Positions 1-10,033 of a stretch of DNA of 64,000 bases are shown here, piece after piece. The stretch's first letter is position 1, and the number at the start of each line of letters is the position of its first letter. A program made the position numbers and the translations under genes. The stretch comes from Variovorax paradoxus (GTDB lineage Bacteria; Pseudomonadota; Gammaproteobacteria; Burkholderiales; Burkholderiaceae_C), in NCBI RefSeq assembly GCF_024734665.1, contig NZ_CP102931.1:4400001-4464000 (forward strand), given 5' to 3'. The notes beneath the pieces were generated by a model that was not told the DNA's origin, did not search any database, and saw only the letters and a list, made by a program, of their open reading frames with translations.

Positions 1-206
1 GAGTAGTCCATGCCGCAAAGGTCGATCAGCTGCTCGAAGTGGCAGCCGGGCGCATCGCGCAGCAGCAAGGCGGCTTCGATGTAGTCGGCAGCACCGACCA
101 CCACGGTCACTTCTTCCAGGGCGAGCGTCACGCTCTTGGCCTTGGCGCCGAGCGTCTCGGCGATGGTGGCGCGCAGCACCTCCGGCGAAATTGCAAAGTC
201 AGTCAT
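1..206 (-). CDS. nuoC: NADH-quinone oxidoreductase subunit C (NuoC), partial
   Basis: N-terminal 68 residues of NuoC, the 30-kDa hydrophilic subunit of respiratory complex I in the peripheral arm; the rest lies beyond the left edge of the window. The visible protein begins MTDFAISPEVLRATIAE and continues to the family-typical HFEQLIDLCGMDYS. It follows nuoB by 13 bases in the order nuoA-nuoB-nuoC expected for a complex I operon transcribed leftward. The start is the ATG at 206. The call rests on the sequence and the operon position. Confidence 0.93.
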   Translation of the reverse strand, partial: MTDFAISPEVLRATIAETLGAKAKSVTLALEEVTVVVGAADYIEAALLLRDAPGCHFEQLIDLCGMDY

Positions 207-219
207 CGTCGGCAATCCC

Positions 220-699
220 TCAGGCGCGGGCAATGGTGTTGGTGCGGCGAATCTTCTGCTGCAACTGGATCACGCCGTAGAGCAAAGCCTCGGCGGTGGG
301 CGGGCAACCCGGAACGTAGACATCGACCGGCACGATGCGGTCGCAGCCGCGCACGACGGAATAGCTGTAGTGGTAGTAGCCACCACCATTCGCGCACGAA
401 CCCATCGACAACACCCAGCGCGGCTCGGGCATCTGGTCATAGACCTTGCGCAAGGCCGGAGCCATCTTGTTGCACAGCGTGCCGGCCACGATCATCAGAT
501 CGGACTGGCGCGGGCTGGGGCGAAACAGCATGCCGAAGCGATCGATGTCATAGCGGGCGGCGCCCGCGTGCATCATTTCCACCGCACAGCATGCGAGGCC
601 GAAGGTCATCGGCCAGAGAGATCCGGTCTTCGCCCAATTCACCACCGAGTCGTAGGTGGTGGTGACGAAACCTTCTTTGAGAACGCCTTCAATGGCCAT
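220..699 (-). CDS. nuoB: NADH-quinone oxidoreductase subunit B (NuoB)
   Basis: NuoB (PSST) carries the [4Fe-4S] cluster N2 of complex I, the last iron-sulfur centre before ubiquinone. At 159 residues it has the usual family length. The cluster ligands are visible: the tandem cysteines in [11 protein letters not shown], the cysteine in [12 protein letters not shown] and the one in [14 protein letters not shown]. It lies 12 bases downstream of nuoA and 13 upstream of nuoC, so it is almost certainly co-transcribed with them. The protein sits on the cytoplasmic face at the junction between the peripheral and membrane arms. Confidence 0.98.
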   Translation of the reverse strand: MAIEGVLKEGFVTTTYDSVVNWAKTGSLWPMTFGLACCAVEMMHAGAARYDIDRFGMLFRPSPRQSDLMIVAGTLCNKMAPALRKVYDQMPEPRWVLSMGSCANGGGYYHYSYSVVRGCDRIVPVDVYVPGCPPTAEALLYGVIQLQQKIRRTNTIARA

Positions 700-711
700 C
701 GTGATTCCTTG

Positions 712-1071
712 TCATTCCCAGTCGAGCGCGCCTTTTTTCCACTCGTAGGCAAAGCCCACGACGAGGATGGCGAGAAAGATCATCATGGCCCAGAAGCCGA
801 CAGCACCGATCTCCTTGAGCGCAATGGCCCACGGAAAGAGAAAGGCAATTTCGAGATCGAACAGGATGAAGAGAATCGCAACGAGGTAGTAGCGCACGTC
901 GAACTTCATGCGCGCGTCCTCGAAGGCTTCAAAGCCACACTCGTAGGGAGCGTTCTTTGCGGCGTCGGGCCTGTTGGGGCCGAGAATGTATCCGATGACC
1001 TGAGGGGCGACGCCTACGCCGACTCCGACCAGAATGAACAAAAGGACGGGGAGGTAGGAGTCGAGATTCAT
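712..1071 (-). CDS. nuoA: NADH-quinone oxidoreductase subunit A (NuoA)
   Basis: NuoA is a small membrane subunit of complex I near the quinone site. The 119-residue protein has three hydrophobic segments (about residues 5-28, 63-85 and 89-110), and the conserved loop with [11 protein letters not shown] and the [17 protein letters not shown] stretch is intact. The ATG at 1071 (MNLDSYLPV) is chosen over an in-frame TTG at 1101 because it gives the family length. It is the first gene of the visible nuo operon and lies 67 bases downstream of the tRNA-Leu gene, so a secG-tRNA-nuo transcript is possible. Confidence 0.97.
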   Translation of the reverse strand: MNLDSYLPVLLFILVGVGVGVAPQVIGYILGPNRPDAAKNAPYECGFEAFEDARMKFDVRYYLVAILFILFDLEIAFLFPWAIALKEIGAVGFWAMMIFLAILVVGFAYEWKKGALDWE

Positions 1072-1138
1072 CGAGAGTTTTTCACCGCTTGCCACCGGCA
1101 AGAGGAGCCCCTGGATGAGGCTTTCTGCCGATGAGATT

Positions 1139-1223
1139 TGGTGCGGTCGGCGAGACTCGAACTCGCACAGCTTTCGCCACTACCCCCTCAAGATAGCGTG
1201 TCTACCAATTTCACCACGACCGC
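1139..1223 (-). tRNA. tRNA-Leu (anticodon GAG)
   Basis: The reverse complement folds into a class II tRNA: acceptor stem GCGGTCG paired with CGACCGC, D-arm with AAATTGGTAGACAC, anticodon stem CTATC/GGTAG around the loop TTGAGGG (anticodon GAG, reads CUC/CUU), a long variable arm as expected for leucine, T-loop GTTCGAGTC, and an encoded CCA at 1139-1141. It lies between secG and nuoA on the same strand. Confidence 0.96.
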
Positions 1224-1342
1224 GGTTTTTGCTGTTCGGATGGCATGAGGTACCTGCAAGAGGCATTTGGCTTTCCGAACAGATTTAGAGTTTACCCTGA
1301 AATGAAGCCATTTCTCACAGGCAACTCATGAAAACGAGTTGA

Positions 1343-1744
1343 TTACTTGCTCGGAATCTGGCCCGCGCCCGAAACCGGGGCAGCAGGAGCCGAAGCAGGC
1401 GCAGTGGGAGCCGCCGCACCAGGAATTTCACTCGCTGCACCAGAAGCCGGCGTGGCCGGTGCACCCACTGCAGCGCGCTCAAGAAGACTGCCACCGCCTG
1501 CAGGACGTGCATGGCTGAAATAGGCCAGCAGCAGCGTGCATGCGAAGAACACCGCAGCAAGCACAGCCGTGGTGCGCGAGAGGAAGTTGGCACTGCCGCT
1601 GGCACCGAACAGGCTGCCAGCACTGCCGCTGCCGAAGGCCGCACCCATGTCGGCGCCCTTGCCGTGCTGGATCAGGATCAGGCCGATCATTGCGAGGGCC
1701 GTCAGCATCTGCACGCCGACCAGTAGATTGAGGACCAGGTTCAT
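1343..1744 (-). CDS. secG: Preprotein translocase subunit SecG
   Basis: SecG is the small accessory subunit of the SecYEG channel and helps SecA-driven export. The 133-residue protein has the expected two membrane helices (about 3-22 and 55-77) and the conserved cytoplasmic loop with IQHGKGADMGAAFGSG and SLFGASGSANFLSRTT. The C-terminal ~50 residues are an Ala/Pro-rich low-complexity tail, making it longer than the ~110-residue E. coli protein. It lies 36 bases downstream of tpiA, the common tpiA-secG pairing, with a tRNA-Leu after it. Confidence 0.96.
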   Translation of the reverse strand: MNLVLNLLVGVQMLTALAMIGLILIQHGKGADMGAAFGSGSAGSLFGASGSANFLSRTTAVLAAVFFACTLLLAYFSHARPAGGGSLLERAAVGAPATPASGAASEIPGAAAPTAPASAPAAPVSGAGQIPSK

Positions 1745-1780
1745 TCGTTCTTACTCCTAAGTGATACAGCCGTTGCGCGT

Positions 1781-2545
1781 TCAGCGCGCAGCGGCGGAAA
1801 TGATCTGCAGAAAATCGGGCGCCTTGAGCGAAGCGCCACCGATGAGGCCGCCATCGATGTCGGCCTGCGCCAGCAGTTCTGCGGCGTTGGCGGCGTTCAT
1901 GCTGCCGCCATAAAGAATCTGGATGCCGGCGGCATGCTCGCTCGCTGCGTGATGCAACTGCGCGCGCAGCACCGCATGCACCGCTTGCGCCTGCTCCGGC
2001 GTGGCGGTCTTGCCCGTGCCGATGGCCCAGACGGGCTCGTACGCCACGACGATCTCGCTGATGCAATGACCGTTCACATGGATGACCGCAGCCAGCTGAC
2101 GCTTGACGACTTCTTCGGTCTGCCCTGCTTCGCGCTGTGCCAGCGTTTCGCCAACGCAGACGATCGGCGTGATGCCATTGGCCAGCGCTGCCGCTGTCTT
2201 GGCCGCAACCACTTCGTCGGTCTCGCCGTGGTATTGCCGACGCTCGGAGTGACCAACGATGGCATAGCGCACACCGAAGTCCTTCAGCATCGCCGCCGAT
2301 TGCTCGCCGGTGAATGCTCCTTGCGGATGCGCCGAAATGTCCTGCGCACCCAGCGCCAGTGCTGGCGAACCTGCCAGCAGCGACTGCAGTTGCGCGAAGT
2401 ACGGTGCAGGCGCACACAGCGCCACGTCACAAGCCGCCGGGCTTGCGGCCAGGCCTTGTTGCAAGGCCTTTACCAGCGCCTCGTTGGCAGCCAGGCTGCC
2501 ATTCATCTTCCAGTTGCCAGCGATCAGTTTCTTCTTGGTCGTCAT
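1781..2545 (-). CDS. tpiA: Triose-phosphate isomerase
   Basis: Cytoplasmic TIM-barrel enzyme that interconverts dihydroxyacetone phosphate and glyceraldehyde 3-phosphate in glycolysis and gluconeogenesis. The 254-residue protein shows the active-site motifs in order: N and K in AGNWKMNG near the N-terminus, the catalytic His in IVGHSERR, and the catalytic Glu in [16 protein letters not shown] followed by the flexible loop and [10 protein letters not shown]. The reading frame is open further upstream, but the ATG at 2545 ([16 protein letters not shown]) gives the family length; upstream residues do not resemble the family. It lies 20 bases after the quinone oxidoreductase gene. Confidence 0.98.
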   Translation of the reverse strand: MTTKKKLIAGNWKMNGSLAANEALVKALQQGLAASPAACDVALCAPAPYFAQLQSLLAGSPALALGAQDISAHPQGAFTGEQSAAMLKDFGVRYAIVGHSERRQYHGETDEVVAAKTAAALANGITPIVCVGETLAQREAGQTEEVVKRQLAAVIHVNGHCISEIVVAYEPVWAIGTGKTATPEQAQAVHAVLRAQLHHAASEHAAGIQILYGGSMNAANAAELLAQADIDGGLIGGASLKAPDFLQIISAAAR

Positions 2546-2565
2546 CGCGTTCGTCTTCCCGTCAC

Positions 2566-3564
2566 TCACCATGTCAGCACGATCTTGCCGATGTGCTGGT
2601 TCGATTCCATCAGCGCGTGAGCCTGGGCTGCGCCACTTGGCTCGCCCGCCGCTGCAAAGATGCTGTGGATCACGGGCTTGATCGCACCGCTTTCCAGCAG
2701 CGGCCACACCTTCTCGCGAAGGGCCTTGGCAATAGCGCCCTTGAACGCCACTGGCCGCGGACGCAGCGTCGAGCCGGTGATCGTGAGCCGCCTGCGCAGC
2801 ACGAGGCCCGCATTGATCTCACTCTTCACGCCGCCCTGCACCGCGATGATCACGAGCCGGCCATCTTCGGCCAGGCACTCGATCTCGCGCGCCACGTAGT
2901 CGCCGGCGACCATGTCGAGCACCACGTCCACACCCTTGCCGCCAGTGAGCTTCTTCGCCTCTTCGACGAAGTCGCTCGTGCGGTAGTTGATGGCATGGTC
3001 GGCACCAAGCTTCAGGCAGGCTTCGCACTTGTCGTCGCTGCCGGCCGTGACGATCACGGTCGCACCGAGCGCCTTGGCGATCTGGATCGCCGTGACGCCG
3101 ATGCCGCTCGAGCCGCCCTGGATCAGCAGCGTCTCGCCCTTTTGCAGGCGGCCACGGTCAAACACATTGCTCCAGACGGTGAAGAAGGTTTCGGGCAGCG
3201 AAGCTGCATCGATATCGCTCCACCCCTTGGGCACCGGCAGGCATTGCGCCACGGGCGCTACGCACAGCTCGGCATAGCCGCCACCGGCGATCAGCGCACA
3301 GACACGGTCACCAACCTTGAAGCCCGCCTCGGCCAGCGCCGCAGCGTCACCCGAGACGATCTCGCCGGCCACTTCGAGGCCCGGCAGATCGGAAGCGCCC
3401 GGCGGCACGGGGTAGTGCCCCTTGCGCTGCAGCACGTCCGGGCGATTGACGCCACTTGCCGCCACACGGATCAGCAGTTCGCCCGCACCCGCTACCGGGT
3501 CGGGACGCTGCGCAACGCGCAGCACCTCAGGGGCGCCGTACGAAGTGATTTCAATGGCTTTCAT
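2566..3564 (-). CDS. NAD(P)H-quinone oxidoreductase, zinc-free MDR family (PIG3-like)
   Basis: 332-residue medium-chain dehydrogenase/reductase of the quinone oxidoreductase (QOR/PIG3) branch, which reduces quinones with NAD(P)H. The N-terminal GroES-like domain begins [15 protein letters not shown] and carries [16 protein letters not shown], typical of the zinc-free members; the Rossmann motif is [19 protein letters not shown]. No catalytic zinc ligands are present. It sits between pnp and tpiA on the same strand, an arrangement often seen in Comamonadaceae. The exact substrate cannot be read from the sequence. Confidence 0.92.
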   Translation of the reverse strand: MKAIEITSYGAPEVLRVAQRPDPVAGAGELLIRVAASGVNRPDVLQRKGHYPVPPGASDLPGLEVAGEIVSGDAAALAEAGFKVGDRVCALIAGGGYAELCVAPVAQCLPVPKGWSDIDAASLPETFFTVWSNVFDRGRLQKGETLLIQGGSSGIGVTAIQIAKALGATVIVTAGSDDKCEACLKLGADHAINYRTSDFVEEAKKLTGGKGVDVVLDMVAGDYVAREIECLAEDGRLVIIAVQGGVKSEINAGLVLRRRLTITGSTLRPRPVAFKGAIAKALREKVWPLLESGAIKPVIHSIFAAAGEPSGAAQAHALMESNQHIGKIVLTW

Positions 3565-3653
3565 GGTCTTTCGGCCTCCAACGCCCGCAGATGGGGCGAA
3601 GCTTGATGTTCAAAAGATAGCAACGGCGGCCGGAGACCGCCGTTGCGCCCTTC

Positions 3654-5960
3654 TTACTCCTGAGGCTCGCGCGGGGCTTGCTGCTGCTCGCCGGCCGGGG
3701 CCTGCGGCTGCTCGTTGCGCGGCTGTTGCTGCTGCTCGTTGTTGAAGCGCGGTGCGCGTTCACCACCACGATCACCACCGCGGTCGCCGCGATCGCCACG
3801 TTCACGGCGATCGCCACGGTCACCGCGGTCTTCGCGCGGCGGGCGCTCGCTGTATTCCATGCCGGCGGGACGCTCGGTCAGGGCCTTCATGGACAGCTTG
3901 ACGCGACCCTTCTCGTCCGTTTCCAGAACCTTGACCTTCACGATCTGGCCTTCGCTCAGATAGTCGGTCACCTTCTCGACGCGTTCGTGCGCGATCTGGC
4001 TGATGTGCAGCAGGCCGTCCTTGCCGGGCAGCAGGTTGATGAGCGCACCGAAGTCCAGGATCTTGGTGACCGGGCCTTCGTAGACCTTGCCGATTTCGAC
4101 TTCGGCCGTGATCTGCTCGATGCGCTTCTTGGCCAGTTCGGCCTTTTCCGGATCGGTCGAAGCGATGGTGATGGTGCCGTCTTCGTCGATGTTGATCGTC
4201 GTGCCGGTTTCTTCCTGCAGGCCACGGATGACCGAGCCGCCCTTGCCGATCACGTCGCGGATCTTCTCGGGGTTGATCTTCAGCGTGGTCAGGCGCGGTG
4301 CGAAGCTGGAGACTTCGGCCTTGGCCTCGCCCATGGCTTCCTGCATCTTGCCCAGGATGTGCATGCGCGCTTCCTTGGCCTGCGCCAGTGCGACCTGCAT
4401 GATTTCCTTGGTGATGCCCTGGATCTTGATGTCCATCTGCAGCGCGGTGATGCCGTTGGTGGTACCCGCAACCTTGAAGTCCATGTCGCCCAGGTGATCT
4501 TCGTCGCCCAGGATGTCGGTCAGCACCGCGAAGCGGTTGTCTTCCTTGATCAGGCCCATGGCGATGCCGGCCACGTGAGCCTTCATGGGAACGCCGGCGT
4601 CCATCATCGAGAGGCAGCCGCCGCAGACCGAAGCCATCGACGACGAGCCGTTCGACTCGGTGATTTCCGACACCACGCGAACCGTGTACGGGAACTCTTC
4701 CTTGTTCGGCAGCACGGCGACGAGTGCGCGCTTGGCCAGGCGGCCGTGGCCGATTTCGCGGCGCTTGGTCGAGCCCATGCGGCCCACTTCGCCGGTGGCG
4801 AAGGGAGGCATGTTGTAGTGGAACAGGAAGCGGTCTTCGTACTCGCCGGCCAGCGCGTCGATGCGCTGAGCGTCACGTTCGGTGCCGAGCGTGGTGATGA
4901 CCAGCGCCTGGGTTTCACCGCGCGTGAACAGGGCCGAACCGTGGGTGCGGGGCAGCACCGAGTTGCGGATTTCGATGGGGCGCACGGTGCGCGTGTCGCG
5001 GCCGTCGATGCGGGGCTCGCCCGACAGGATCTGGCTGCGCACGATCTTCGATTCGATCGAGAACAGCAGGTCGTTGACCTTGCCGGCGTCGAAAGGCTCG
5101 CCGCTTTCCTTCAGCGATGCCATCACGCTGGCATTGGCTTCGCGCAGGGCTTGCGTGCGGGCTTGCTTGCTGCGAATTTGATAGACAGCGCGCAGCTTTT
5201 CTTCGGCCAAGCCCTTGACCTTGGCAACGAAGGCTTCGTCTTCGGCGGGTGCTTGCCAGTCCCACACCGGCTTGCCGGCGTCGCGCACGAGTTCATGGAT
5301 CGCGTTGATCGCGATGTTGGCTTGTTCGTGGCCGAACACCACGCCGCCCAGCATGATTTCTTCGCTGAGTTGCAGGGCTTCGGATTCGACCATCAGCACC
5401 GCGGATTGTGTGCCGGCGACGACGAGGTCCATCTGCGAATCCTTGCGAGCCGTCTGGCCCGGATTCAGCACGTACTGGCCGTTGATGTAGCCCACGCGGG
5501 CGGCACCGATCGGGCCGTTGAACGGCACGCCGGAGATCGACAGCGCGGCGCTCACGCCGATCATGGCGGCGATGTCGGCATCGACTTCGGGGTTGAGCGA
5601 CACGGTGTGGATGACCACATGCACTTCGTTCAGGAAGCCTTCGGGGAACAGCGGGCGGATCGGGCGGTCGATCAGGCGGCTGGTCAGCGTTTCATGTTCG
5701 CTGGGCTTGGCTTCGCGCTTGAAGAAGCTGCCGGGAATCTTGCCTGCGGCGTAGGTCTTCTCGATGTAGTCGACGGTCAGCGGGAAGAAGTCCTGGCCGG
5801 CCTTGGCCGACTTGGAGGCGACCACGGTCGCGAGGATGACGGTGCCGTCGATGTCGACGAGCACGGCGCCGCTGGCCTGGCGGGCGATTTCACCCGTTTC
5901 CATGACGACGGTCTTGTCGCCCCACTGGAACGACTTGGTGACTTTGTTGAAGAGGCTCAT
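3654..5960 (-). CDS. pnp: Polyribonucleotide nucleotidyltransferase (PNPase)
   Basis: 3'-5' phosphorolytic exoribonuclease of mRNA decay. The 768-residue protein has the complete architecture: two RNase PH-like domains separated by an alpha-helical domain, then a KH domain (around [19 protein letters not shown]) and an S1 domain ([18 protein letters not shown]). The C-terminus ends in a ~65-residue tail rich in Arg, Gly and Asp (repeated RGD/RGG-like units) and then Gln/Pro-rich, which is longer than in E. coli. The ATG at 5960 ([14 protein letters not shown]) has an AGGAG ribosome-binding site eight bases upstream; the open frame extends 14 codons further but without support. rpsO precedes it, the classical rpsO-pnp order. 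Confidence 0.98.
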   Translation of the reverse strand: MSLFNKVTKSFQWGDKTVVMETGEIARQASGAVLVDIDGTVILATVVASKSAKAGQDFFPLTVDYIEKTYAAGKIPGSFFKREAKPSEHETLTSRLIDRPIRPLFPEGFLNEVHVVIHTVSLNPEVDADIAAMIGVSAALSISGVPFNGPIGAARVGYINGQYVLNPGQTARKDSQMDLVVAGTQSAVLMVESEALQLSEEIMLGGVVFGHEQANIAINAIHELVRDAGKPVWDWQAPAEDEAFVAKVKGLAEEKLRAVYQIRSKQARTQALREANASVMASLKESGEPFDAGKVNDLLFSIESKIVRSQILSGEPRIDGRDTRTVRPIEIRNSVLPRTHGSALFTRGETQALVITTLGTERDAQRIDALAGEYEDRFLFHYNMPPFATGEVGRMGSTKRREIGHGRLAKRALVAVLPNKEEFPYTVRVVSEITESNGSSSMASVCGGCLSMMDAGVPMKAHVAGIAMGLIKEDNRFAVLTDILGDEDHLGDMDFKVAGTTNGITALQMDIKIQGITKEIMQVALAQAKEARMHILGKMQEAMGEAKAEVSSFAPRLTTLKINPEKIRDVIGKGGSVIRGLQEETGTTINIDEDGTITIASTDPEKAELAKKRIEQITAEVEIGKVYEGPVTKILDFGALINLLPGKDGLLHISQIAHERVEKVTDYLSEGQIVKVKVLETDEKGRVKLSMKALTERPAGMEYSERPPREDRGDRGDRRERGDRGDRGGDRGGERAPRFNNEQQQQPRNEQPQAPAGEQQQAPREPQE

Positions 5961-6030
5961 GTTTTGCTCCTGTTTTGATAGCGGACTACACAGAATCCGC
6001 AAGAGACGGAGGCTTCTCAGAACACGATGC

Positions 6031-6067
6031 CATTCCAGCGAAGCTCGGGGCGAACTTCATTGGAATG
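6031..6067 (-). promoter_or_regulatory. Possible pnp leader hairpin
   Basis: Inverted repeat CATTCCA (6031-6037) / TGGAATG (6061-6067) with a further GAAG/CTTC pairing inside, in the untranslated leader of pnp. E. coli pnp is autoregulated through an RNase III-cleaved leader stem-loop; that this one serves the same role is inference from position only. Confidence 0.3.
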
Positions 6068-6113
6068 ACACAGCTTCGCTCTGTTTGGGCACTCCGAAAG
6101 TGGATCGCGAAGT

Positions 6114-6153
6114 AAAAAACGCCTGAGCTAGCGGACTAACCCAGGCGTTTTTT
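6114..6153 (-). terminator. Rho-independent terminator between rpsO and pnp
   Basis: Stem CGCCTG (6120-6125) / CAGGCG (6142-6147) flanked by A6 on one side and T6 on the other, so it can act on either strand. On the minus strand it follows the rpsO stop codon by 13 bases. It would reduce read-through from rpsO into pnp, implying that pnp has an additional promoter in the 150 bases downstream. Confidence 0.85.
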
Positions 6154-6166
6154 CATGCGATTCGAT

Positions 6167-6433
6167 TTACTTGCGCAGACCCAGCTTGGCGATCAGCGCG
6201 GTGTAACGGTCGGCGTCCTTGGACTTGAGGTAGTCGAGGAGCTTGCGGCGGCGGCTCACCATGCGCAGCAGGCCGCGACGGCCGTGGTGGTCCTTGGCGT
6301 GCGTCTTGAAGTGGGGGGTGAGCTCGTTGATGCGGGCGGTCAGCAGTGCGACTTGCACTTCGGGGCTGCCGGTGTCGTTGGCGGCGCGGGCGTTGTCCTT
6401 GACAACTTCTGCCTTGATGGAGGCTGCGATCAT
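6167..6433 (-). CDS. rpsO: 30S ribosomal protein S15
   Basis: 88-residue primary rRNA-binding protein of the 30S platform. The sequence [17 protein letters not shown] through [26 protein letters not shown] is unmistakable S15, with the conserved HxxDHHxRRGL motif that contacts 16S rRNA helix 22. The ATG at 6433 gives the family length; the upstream open frame is non-conserved. It stands directly upstream of pnp, separated by a strong terminator hairpin. Its own -10 box is likely the TATAAT at 6521-6526. Confidence 0.99.
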   Translation of the reverse strand: MIAASIKAEVVKDNARAANDTGSPEVQVALLTARINELTPHFKTHAKDHHGRRGLLRMVSRRRKLLDYLKSKDADRYTALIAKLGLRK

Positions 6434-6520
6434 GTTGATTTCCTTGTTCCGGGATGTTTGACTTGCGGTGTGCGCTGGAACTGCACCCACCGTGCGCCTT
6501 GCGGCATGCAAAGCCTTGGA

Positions 6521-6526
6521 ATTATA
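6521..6526 (-). promoter_or_regulatory. Candidate -10 box of rpsO
   Basis: On the minus strand the sequence reads TATAAT, a perfect -10 hexamer, about 87 bases before the rpsO start. It overlaps the stop codon of the upstream DMT transporter gene. No convincing -35 hexamer is visible at the right distance. Confidence 0.5.
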
Positions 6527-7460
6527 GCCCGACCGTCCTGATCGGGCTTTCAGGCCCCTTGCGGGGCCTTCCATCGAGCGAAGCCAGCCCCACGGCGCCC
6601 AGCACGCAAACCGCCCCGCCGATCTGCGCCAGGCTGATGCTTTCACCCAGCCAGAGCGCGGCAAGCGCCAGCGCCGAGACCGGCAAAACGGCCGTGAAAA
6701 GCGCCGCCTCGGCCCCGCGCAGCCGGGAAGATCCGGCGAACCACAGTACGAAGCCCAACACCGTCGGCACGAGCGCGTAGTAGGCGACGCCGGCCAGCGC
6801 CTCCGCCGGCAAAGGATGCTCCCATGCCCGCTCGAACAGGGCCGGCACCAGCGACAGCAGCAGCCCGAAGGCCGTCATCAGCGTCGACAGCGCCAGCGGA
6901 CGCACTGGCACCCGCAGGCGCTTGTTGAGCAGGATGAACATTGCCTCGCAGACCACCGCGCCCAGCACCAGCAGGTTGCCGATCAGCGCCGCGGGAGATT
7001 TCGAGTCCCCCGCTGAAACCGGGCCCGCCCCGGGCCAACTGATTGCCAGCACCCCCGCCGTCGCCAGCACGATGCTTCCCACCAGAAACCGCCCCGGCCG
7101 CTCGCGCAGCGCAATCACCGCCACCAGCGCCGCCACAGCCGGCAAGGTGCCCGCCACCACGCCCGCGCTGGCGGCCGGCGCCCAGCGCACGCCCAGGATC
7201 AGCAGCACGGTGTAGCCCACGCTCCCCAGACCCGCCTGGCACACCAGCAGCGCCAGATCGCGCCGGCCGGGTCGCGGCCATGGTGTGCGGGTCAGCCGCA
7301 GCAGCACCAGGAACACCGGCAGCGCCATCGCGAACCGCAGTGCGGTCGCGGTGAACGGAGGCAGCCCGCCCGCGATGACCTTGCTGGCCACCACCGTACT
7401 GCCCGCCGTGACCATTGCCAGCGCGCACAGCGCCATCCCCTTCAACCGTTGCGACAACAT
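6522..7460 (-). CDS. DMT-family transporter (EamA domain)
   Basis: 312-residue inner-membrane protein with about ten hydrophobic helices arranged as two EamA repeats, the pattern of drug/metabolite exporters such as RhaT/YdcZ relatives. The first repeat contains [24 protein letters not shown] and the second ends with [24 protein letters not shown], both typical of the family. The ATG at 7460 ([11 protein letters not shown]) is preferred over an upstream start at 7508 because the preceding residues are charged and non-conserved. Substrate unknown. It is transcribed toward rpsO, and its stop overlaps the rpsO -10 box. Confidence 0.85.
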   Translation of the reverse strand: MLSQRLKGMALCALAMVTAGSTVVASKVIAGGLPPFTATALRFAMALPVFLVLLRLTRTPWPRPGRRDLALLVCQAGLGSVGYTVLLILGVRWAPAASAGVVAGTLPAVAALVAVIALRERPGRFLVGSIVLATAGVLAISWPGAGPVSAGDSKSPAALIGNLLVLGAVVCEAMFILLNKRLRVPVRPLALSTLMTAFGLLLSLVPALFERAWEHPLPAEALAGVAYYALVPTVLGFVLWFAGSSRLRGAEAALFTAVLPVSALALAALWLGESISLAQIGGAVCVLGAVGLASLDGRPRKGPESPIRTVGL

Positions 7461-7537
7461 GCCGAGCCTTCGCTTTCGAGAAAAGCCCGAGCTTCGCGAC
7501 CCCGGCACGCCGCGTATTGAACGAAATTGCAGCCGGC

Positions 7538-8710
7538 TCAGCCCTTGCCGGGTTGCTGCTCCGCCAGCCAGTTACGCAGCCGCTCCACCCCCTTCACCAG
7601 CCGCTGCGGATCTTTCGACGCGAAGCACCAGCGCAGCCAGCCCTGTGCCTCGGGCGCAAAGGCGTTGCCCGGCGCGAGCCCCAGGCCCGCCTCTGCCACA
7701 AGCCGCTTGGCAACTTCGAGCGAATCGCCGAAGCCTTCGAGCCGGAAGAAGGCGTACATGCCCCCCTTGGCCGAGGCCACCTGCACGCCCGGCAGCGCCG
7801 CCAGCAGCGGCACCAGCGTGTCGCGGCATTGCTTCAGGTGCGCCACCACGCGCGGCGTGATCTCGCTCGTGTGCGCAATGGCGGTGATGGCGGCGCGCTG
7901 CGTGAACACGCTGGCGCACGAGGTGTTGAACTCGATCAGCTTGCCGATGCCGTCCACCATCGACGGCGGCAGCACCAGCCAGCCGAGGCGCCAGCCCGTC
8001 ATCAGGAAGCTCTTCGAGAAGCTGTGCGTGACGACCAGGCGATCGTCGGGCTTCGAGATGTCGAGGAAGCTCGGCGCGCAGCCATTGGGCGTCGGCTCGT
8101 AGTACAGCCGCTCGTACACCTCGTCGGCCAGGATCCAGGTGCCGGTCTGGCGGCAATGGTCGAGCACGGCCTGCTGCTCGTCGCGTGTCATGGTCCAGCC
8201 CGTGGGGTTGTTCGGCGCGTTGACGATCAGCAGCTTCGTCTTCGACGTGACCGCTGCGCGCAACGCGGGCAGGTCGAGCGTCCATTGCCCATTCACCGGC
8301 ACCAGCGACAGCGTGCGCACATGTGCGCCCATGATCGCCGGCTGCGCCGTCAGGTTGGGCCACACCGGCGTCACGGCGACCACTTCGTCGCCCGCGTCGA
8401 CCAGTGCCTGCACCGCGAGCATCAGCGCGCTCACGCCACCCGAGGTAACGGCGATGCGCGAGGCGTCGACCGCCGGATGCAGCCCGCTGGTGTAGCGCGC
8501 GATGGCGTCGCGCAATTCGGGCAGGCCGAGGTTGTGGGCGTAGAAGGTTTCGCCCCGCTGCAGCGACTCGATGGCCGACTGGCGGATCACCTCGGGTGTG
8601 ACTTCGTCGCTTTCGCCGAACCAGAAGGCCAGCACGTCGTCGCGGCCCATGCCGGCATTGGCGACTTCGCGGATCTTCGATGCTTCGAGGTTGTGGATTG
8701 CTTCACGCAT
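7538..8710 (-). CDS. PLP-dependent aminotransferase, class I/II
   Basis: 390-residue fold-type I aminotransferase. Visible hallmarks are the substrate/phosphate-binding NAPNNPTGWTM, the DEVYERLYYE segment with the Asp that contacts the PLP pyridine nitrogen, and the Schiff-base lysine in THSFSKSFLMTGWRLGW. It resembles the aspartate/aromatic aminotransferase group. It stands between an ABC binding-protein gene and the DMT transporter gene on the same strand but without overlaps, so an operon is uncertain. The amino-acid specificity cannot be decided from the sequence. Confidence 0.9.
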   Translation of the reverse strand: MREAIHNLEASKIREVANAGMGRDDVLAFWFGESDEVTPEVIRQSAIESLQRGETFYAHNLGLPELRDAIARYTSGLHPAVDASRIAVTSGGVSALMLAVQALVDAGDEVVAVTPVWPNLTAQPAIMGAHVRTLSLVPVNGQWTLDLPALRAAVTSKTKLLIVNAPNNPTGWTMTRDEQQAVLDHCRQTGTWILADEVYERLYYEPTPNGCAPSFLDISKPDDRLVVTHSFSKSFLMTGWRLGWLVLPPSMVDGIGKLIEFNTSCASVFTQRAAITAIAHTSEITPRVVAHLKQCRDTLVPLLAALPGVQVASAKGGMYAFFRLEGFGDSLEVAKRLVAEAGLGLAPGNAFAPEAQGWLRWCFASKDPQRLVKGVERLRNWLAEQQPGKG

Positions 8711-8740
8711 GTCTGGTCGTCCTGTTCATCATCATCGTCA

Positions 8741-10033
8741 TCAAGGTCTCTTCATCTTGCACGAGGTCGGCAGCTCGGCACGTTCGGGGGCGATGGTCTT
8801 GACCACCCGAAAGCCGTAGCCGGAGCCCTCGACGTCGAACTGCACGCCCGGCCGGCCCTGCTTGTCCATCACGCCGACCACGAGCTGCTGCTGGAACTGG
8901 TGGTCCACAGCGCGCATGCGCCCGCGCTGGCCGTACAGGCTCACATCGGCCTGCTCCAGCGCGCGCGCCACCGGCACTGCGTCGACACTGCCCGCGCGTT
9001 CGATGGCCTGTACAAGCGCTTCGATCATCAGCGCCAGCCGCATGTGCACATAGTCTTCGGCTGGCTTCGGAAAGCGCGCGCGGAAGGCACGATAGAAGGC
9101 TTCGGACTGCGCCGTCTGCACGTTGGGCAGCCAGTCGGCCACCGCGATCACGCGCCCAATGCCCGCATCGCCGATGGCTGCGGGCGCGCCCAATGCATTG
9201 CCGTAGAAGGTATAGAAGGTGCCGTTGAAACCGGCTTCGCGCGCCGCCTTCACCAGCAGTGTGAGGTCGTTGCCCCAGTTGCCCGTGACCACGGCCTGCG
9301 CACCGCTCGCGATGATCTTGGTGGCGTAGGGCGCGAAGTCTTTCACCTTGCCCATCGGATGCAGTTCGTCGCCGACGATCTCCACGTCGGGCCGCTGCAC
9401 GCCGAGCTGCCGGCGCGCCTCGCGCAGCACGGCCTGGCCGAAGCTGTAGTCCTGCCCGATCAGGTAGACGCGCTTGAGCGCTGCGTCGTCCTTCACCACG
9501 TCCATCAGCGCGGCCACGCGCATGTCGGCATGGGCGTCGAAGCGAAAGTGCCAGAAGCTGCAGCGCTCGTTCGTGAGCACCGGGTCGACCGCCGCGTAGT
9601 TGAGGAAGATCACGCGCCGCGACGGGTCACGCTCGTTGTTCTTGTCGATGGCATCGACCAGCGCCGCGGCCGTGGCCGACGAGTTGCCCTGCAGCACGAT
9701 GCGCGCGCCGTCGTCCATCGCGGCGCGCAGTGCGGAGAGCGCCTCTTCGTTCTGCCCCTTGCTGTCGTAGCGGTCGAGCTGCAGGGGCCGCGCGCCGCCG
9801 GACAGCTTGATGCCGCCGCGCGCATTCACGCGCTCCACCGCCCACAGCAGATTGCGGAACACGGCTTCACCCGTGTTGGCGAAGGGGCCACTCATGCTTT
9901 CGATGAGAGCCAGGCGAATGGGCGCAGGTGGCGCCGAAACCGATGCCTGCGCGAGCGCGGCGAAGGGCCTCGCGCATAGCGCCAGCGCTGCGAATTTCAA
10001 GGCCTCGCGGCGCCAAATAAAGGGGGGATTCAT
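8741..10033 (-). CDS. ABC transporter periplasmic substrate-binding protein (branched-chain amino acid type)
   Basis: 430-residue exported binding protein of the Leu/Ile/Val-type fold (Peripla_BP_6). The N-terminus MNPPFIWRREALKFAALAL is a signal peptide with a twin arginine (WRRE), so Tat export is possible, with cleavage likely near AALAQA. The mature part begins IRLALIESMSGPFANTGEAVFR, the typical opening of this family. The ATG at 10033 is chosen because it puts the signal peptide at the N-terminus; an upstream in-frame start adds 16 unrelated residues. No permease or ATPase genes are adjacent, so it is an orphan component. Ligand unknown. Confidence 0.85.
   Translation of the reverse strand: MNPPFIWRREALKFAALALCARPFAALAQASVSAPPAPIRLALIESMSGPFANTGEAVFRNLLWAVERVNARGGIKLSGGARPLQLDRYDSKGQNEEALSALRAAMDDGARIVLQGNSSATAAALVDAIDKNNERDPSRRVIFLNYAAVDPVLTNERCSFWHFRFDAHADMRVAALMDVVKDDAALKRVYLIGQDYSFGQAVLREARRQLGVQRPDVEIVGDELHPMGKVKDFAPYATKIIASGAQAVVTGNWGNDLTLLVKAAREAGFNGTFYTFYGNALGAPAAIGDAGIGRVIAVADWLPNVQTAQSEAFYRAFRARFPKPAEDYVHMRLALMIEALVQAIERAGSVDAVPVARALEQADVSLYGQRGRMRAVDHQFQQQLVVGVMDKQGRPGVQFDVEGSGYGFRVVKTIAPERAELPTSCKMKRP

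Noticed and set aside
1232..1282. Inverted repeat CTGTTCGGA/TCCGAACAG between secG and tRNA-Leu
   Set aside because: Arms are 33 bases apart, no U run follows; may be chance or a weak structure.
3678..5978. 766-codon open frame on the plus strand
   Set aside because: Lies entirely antisense to pnp; its composition (many His, Asp, Ala, Arg) is that of a high-G+C shadow frame and no family motif is visible.
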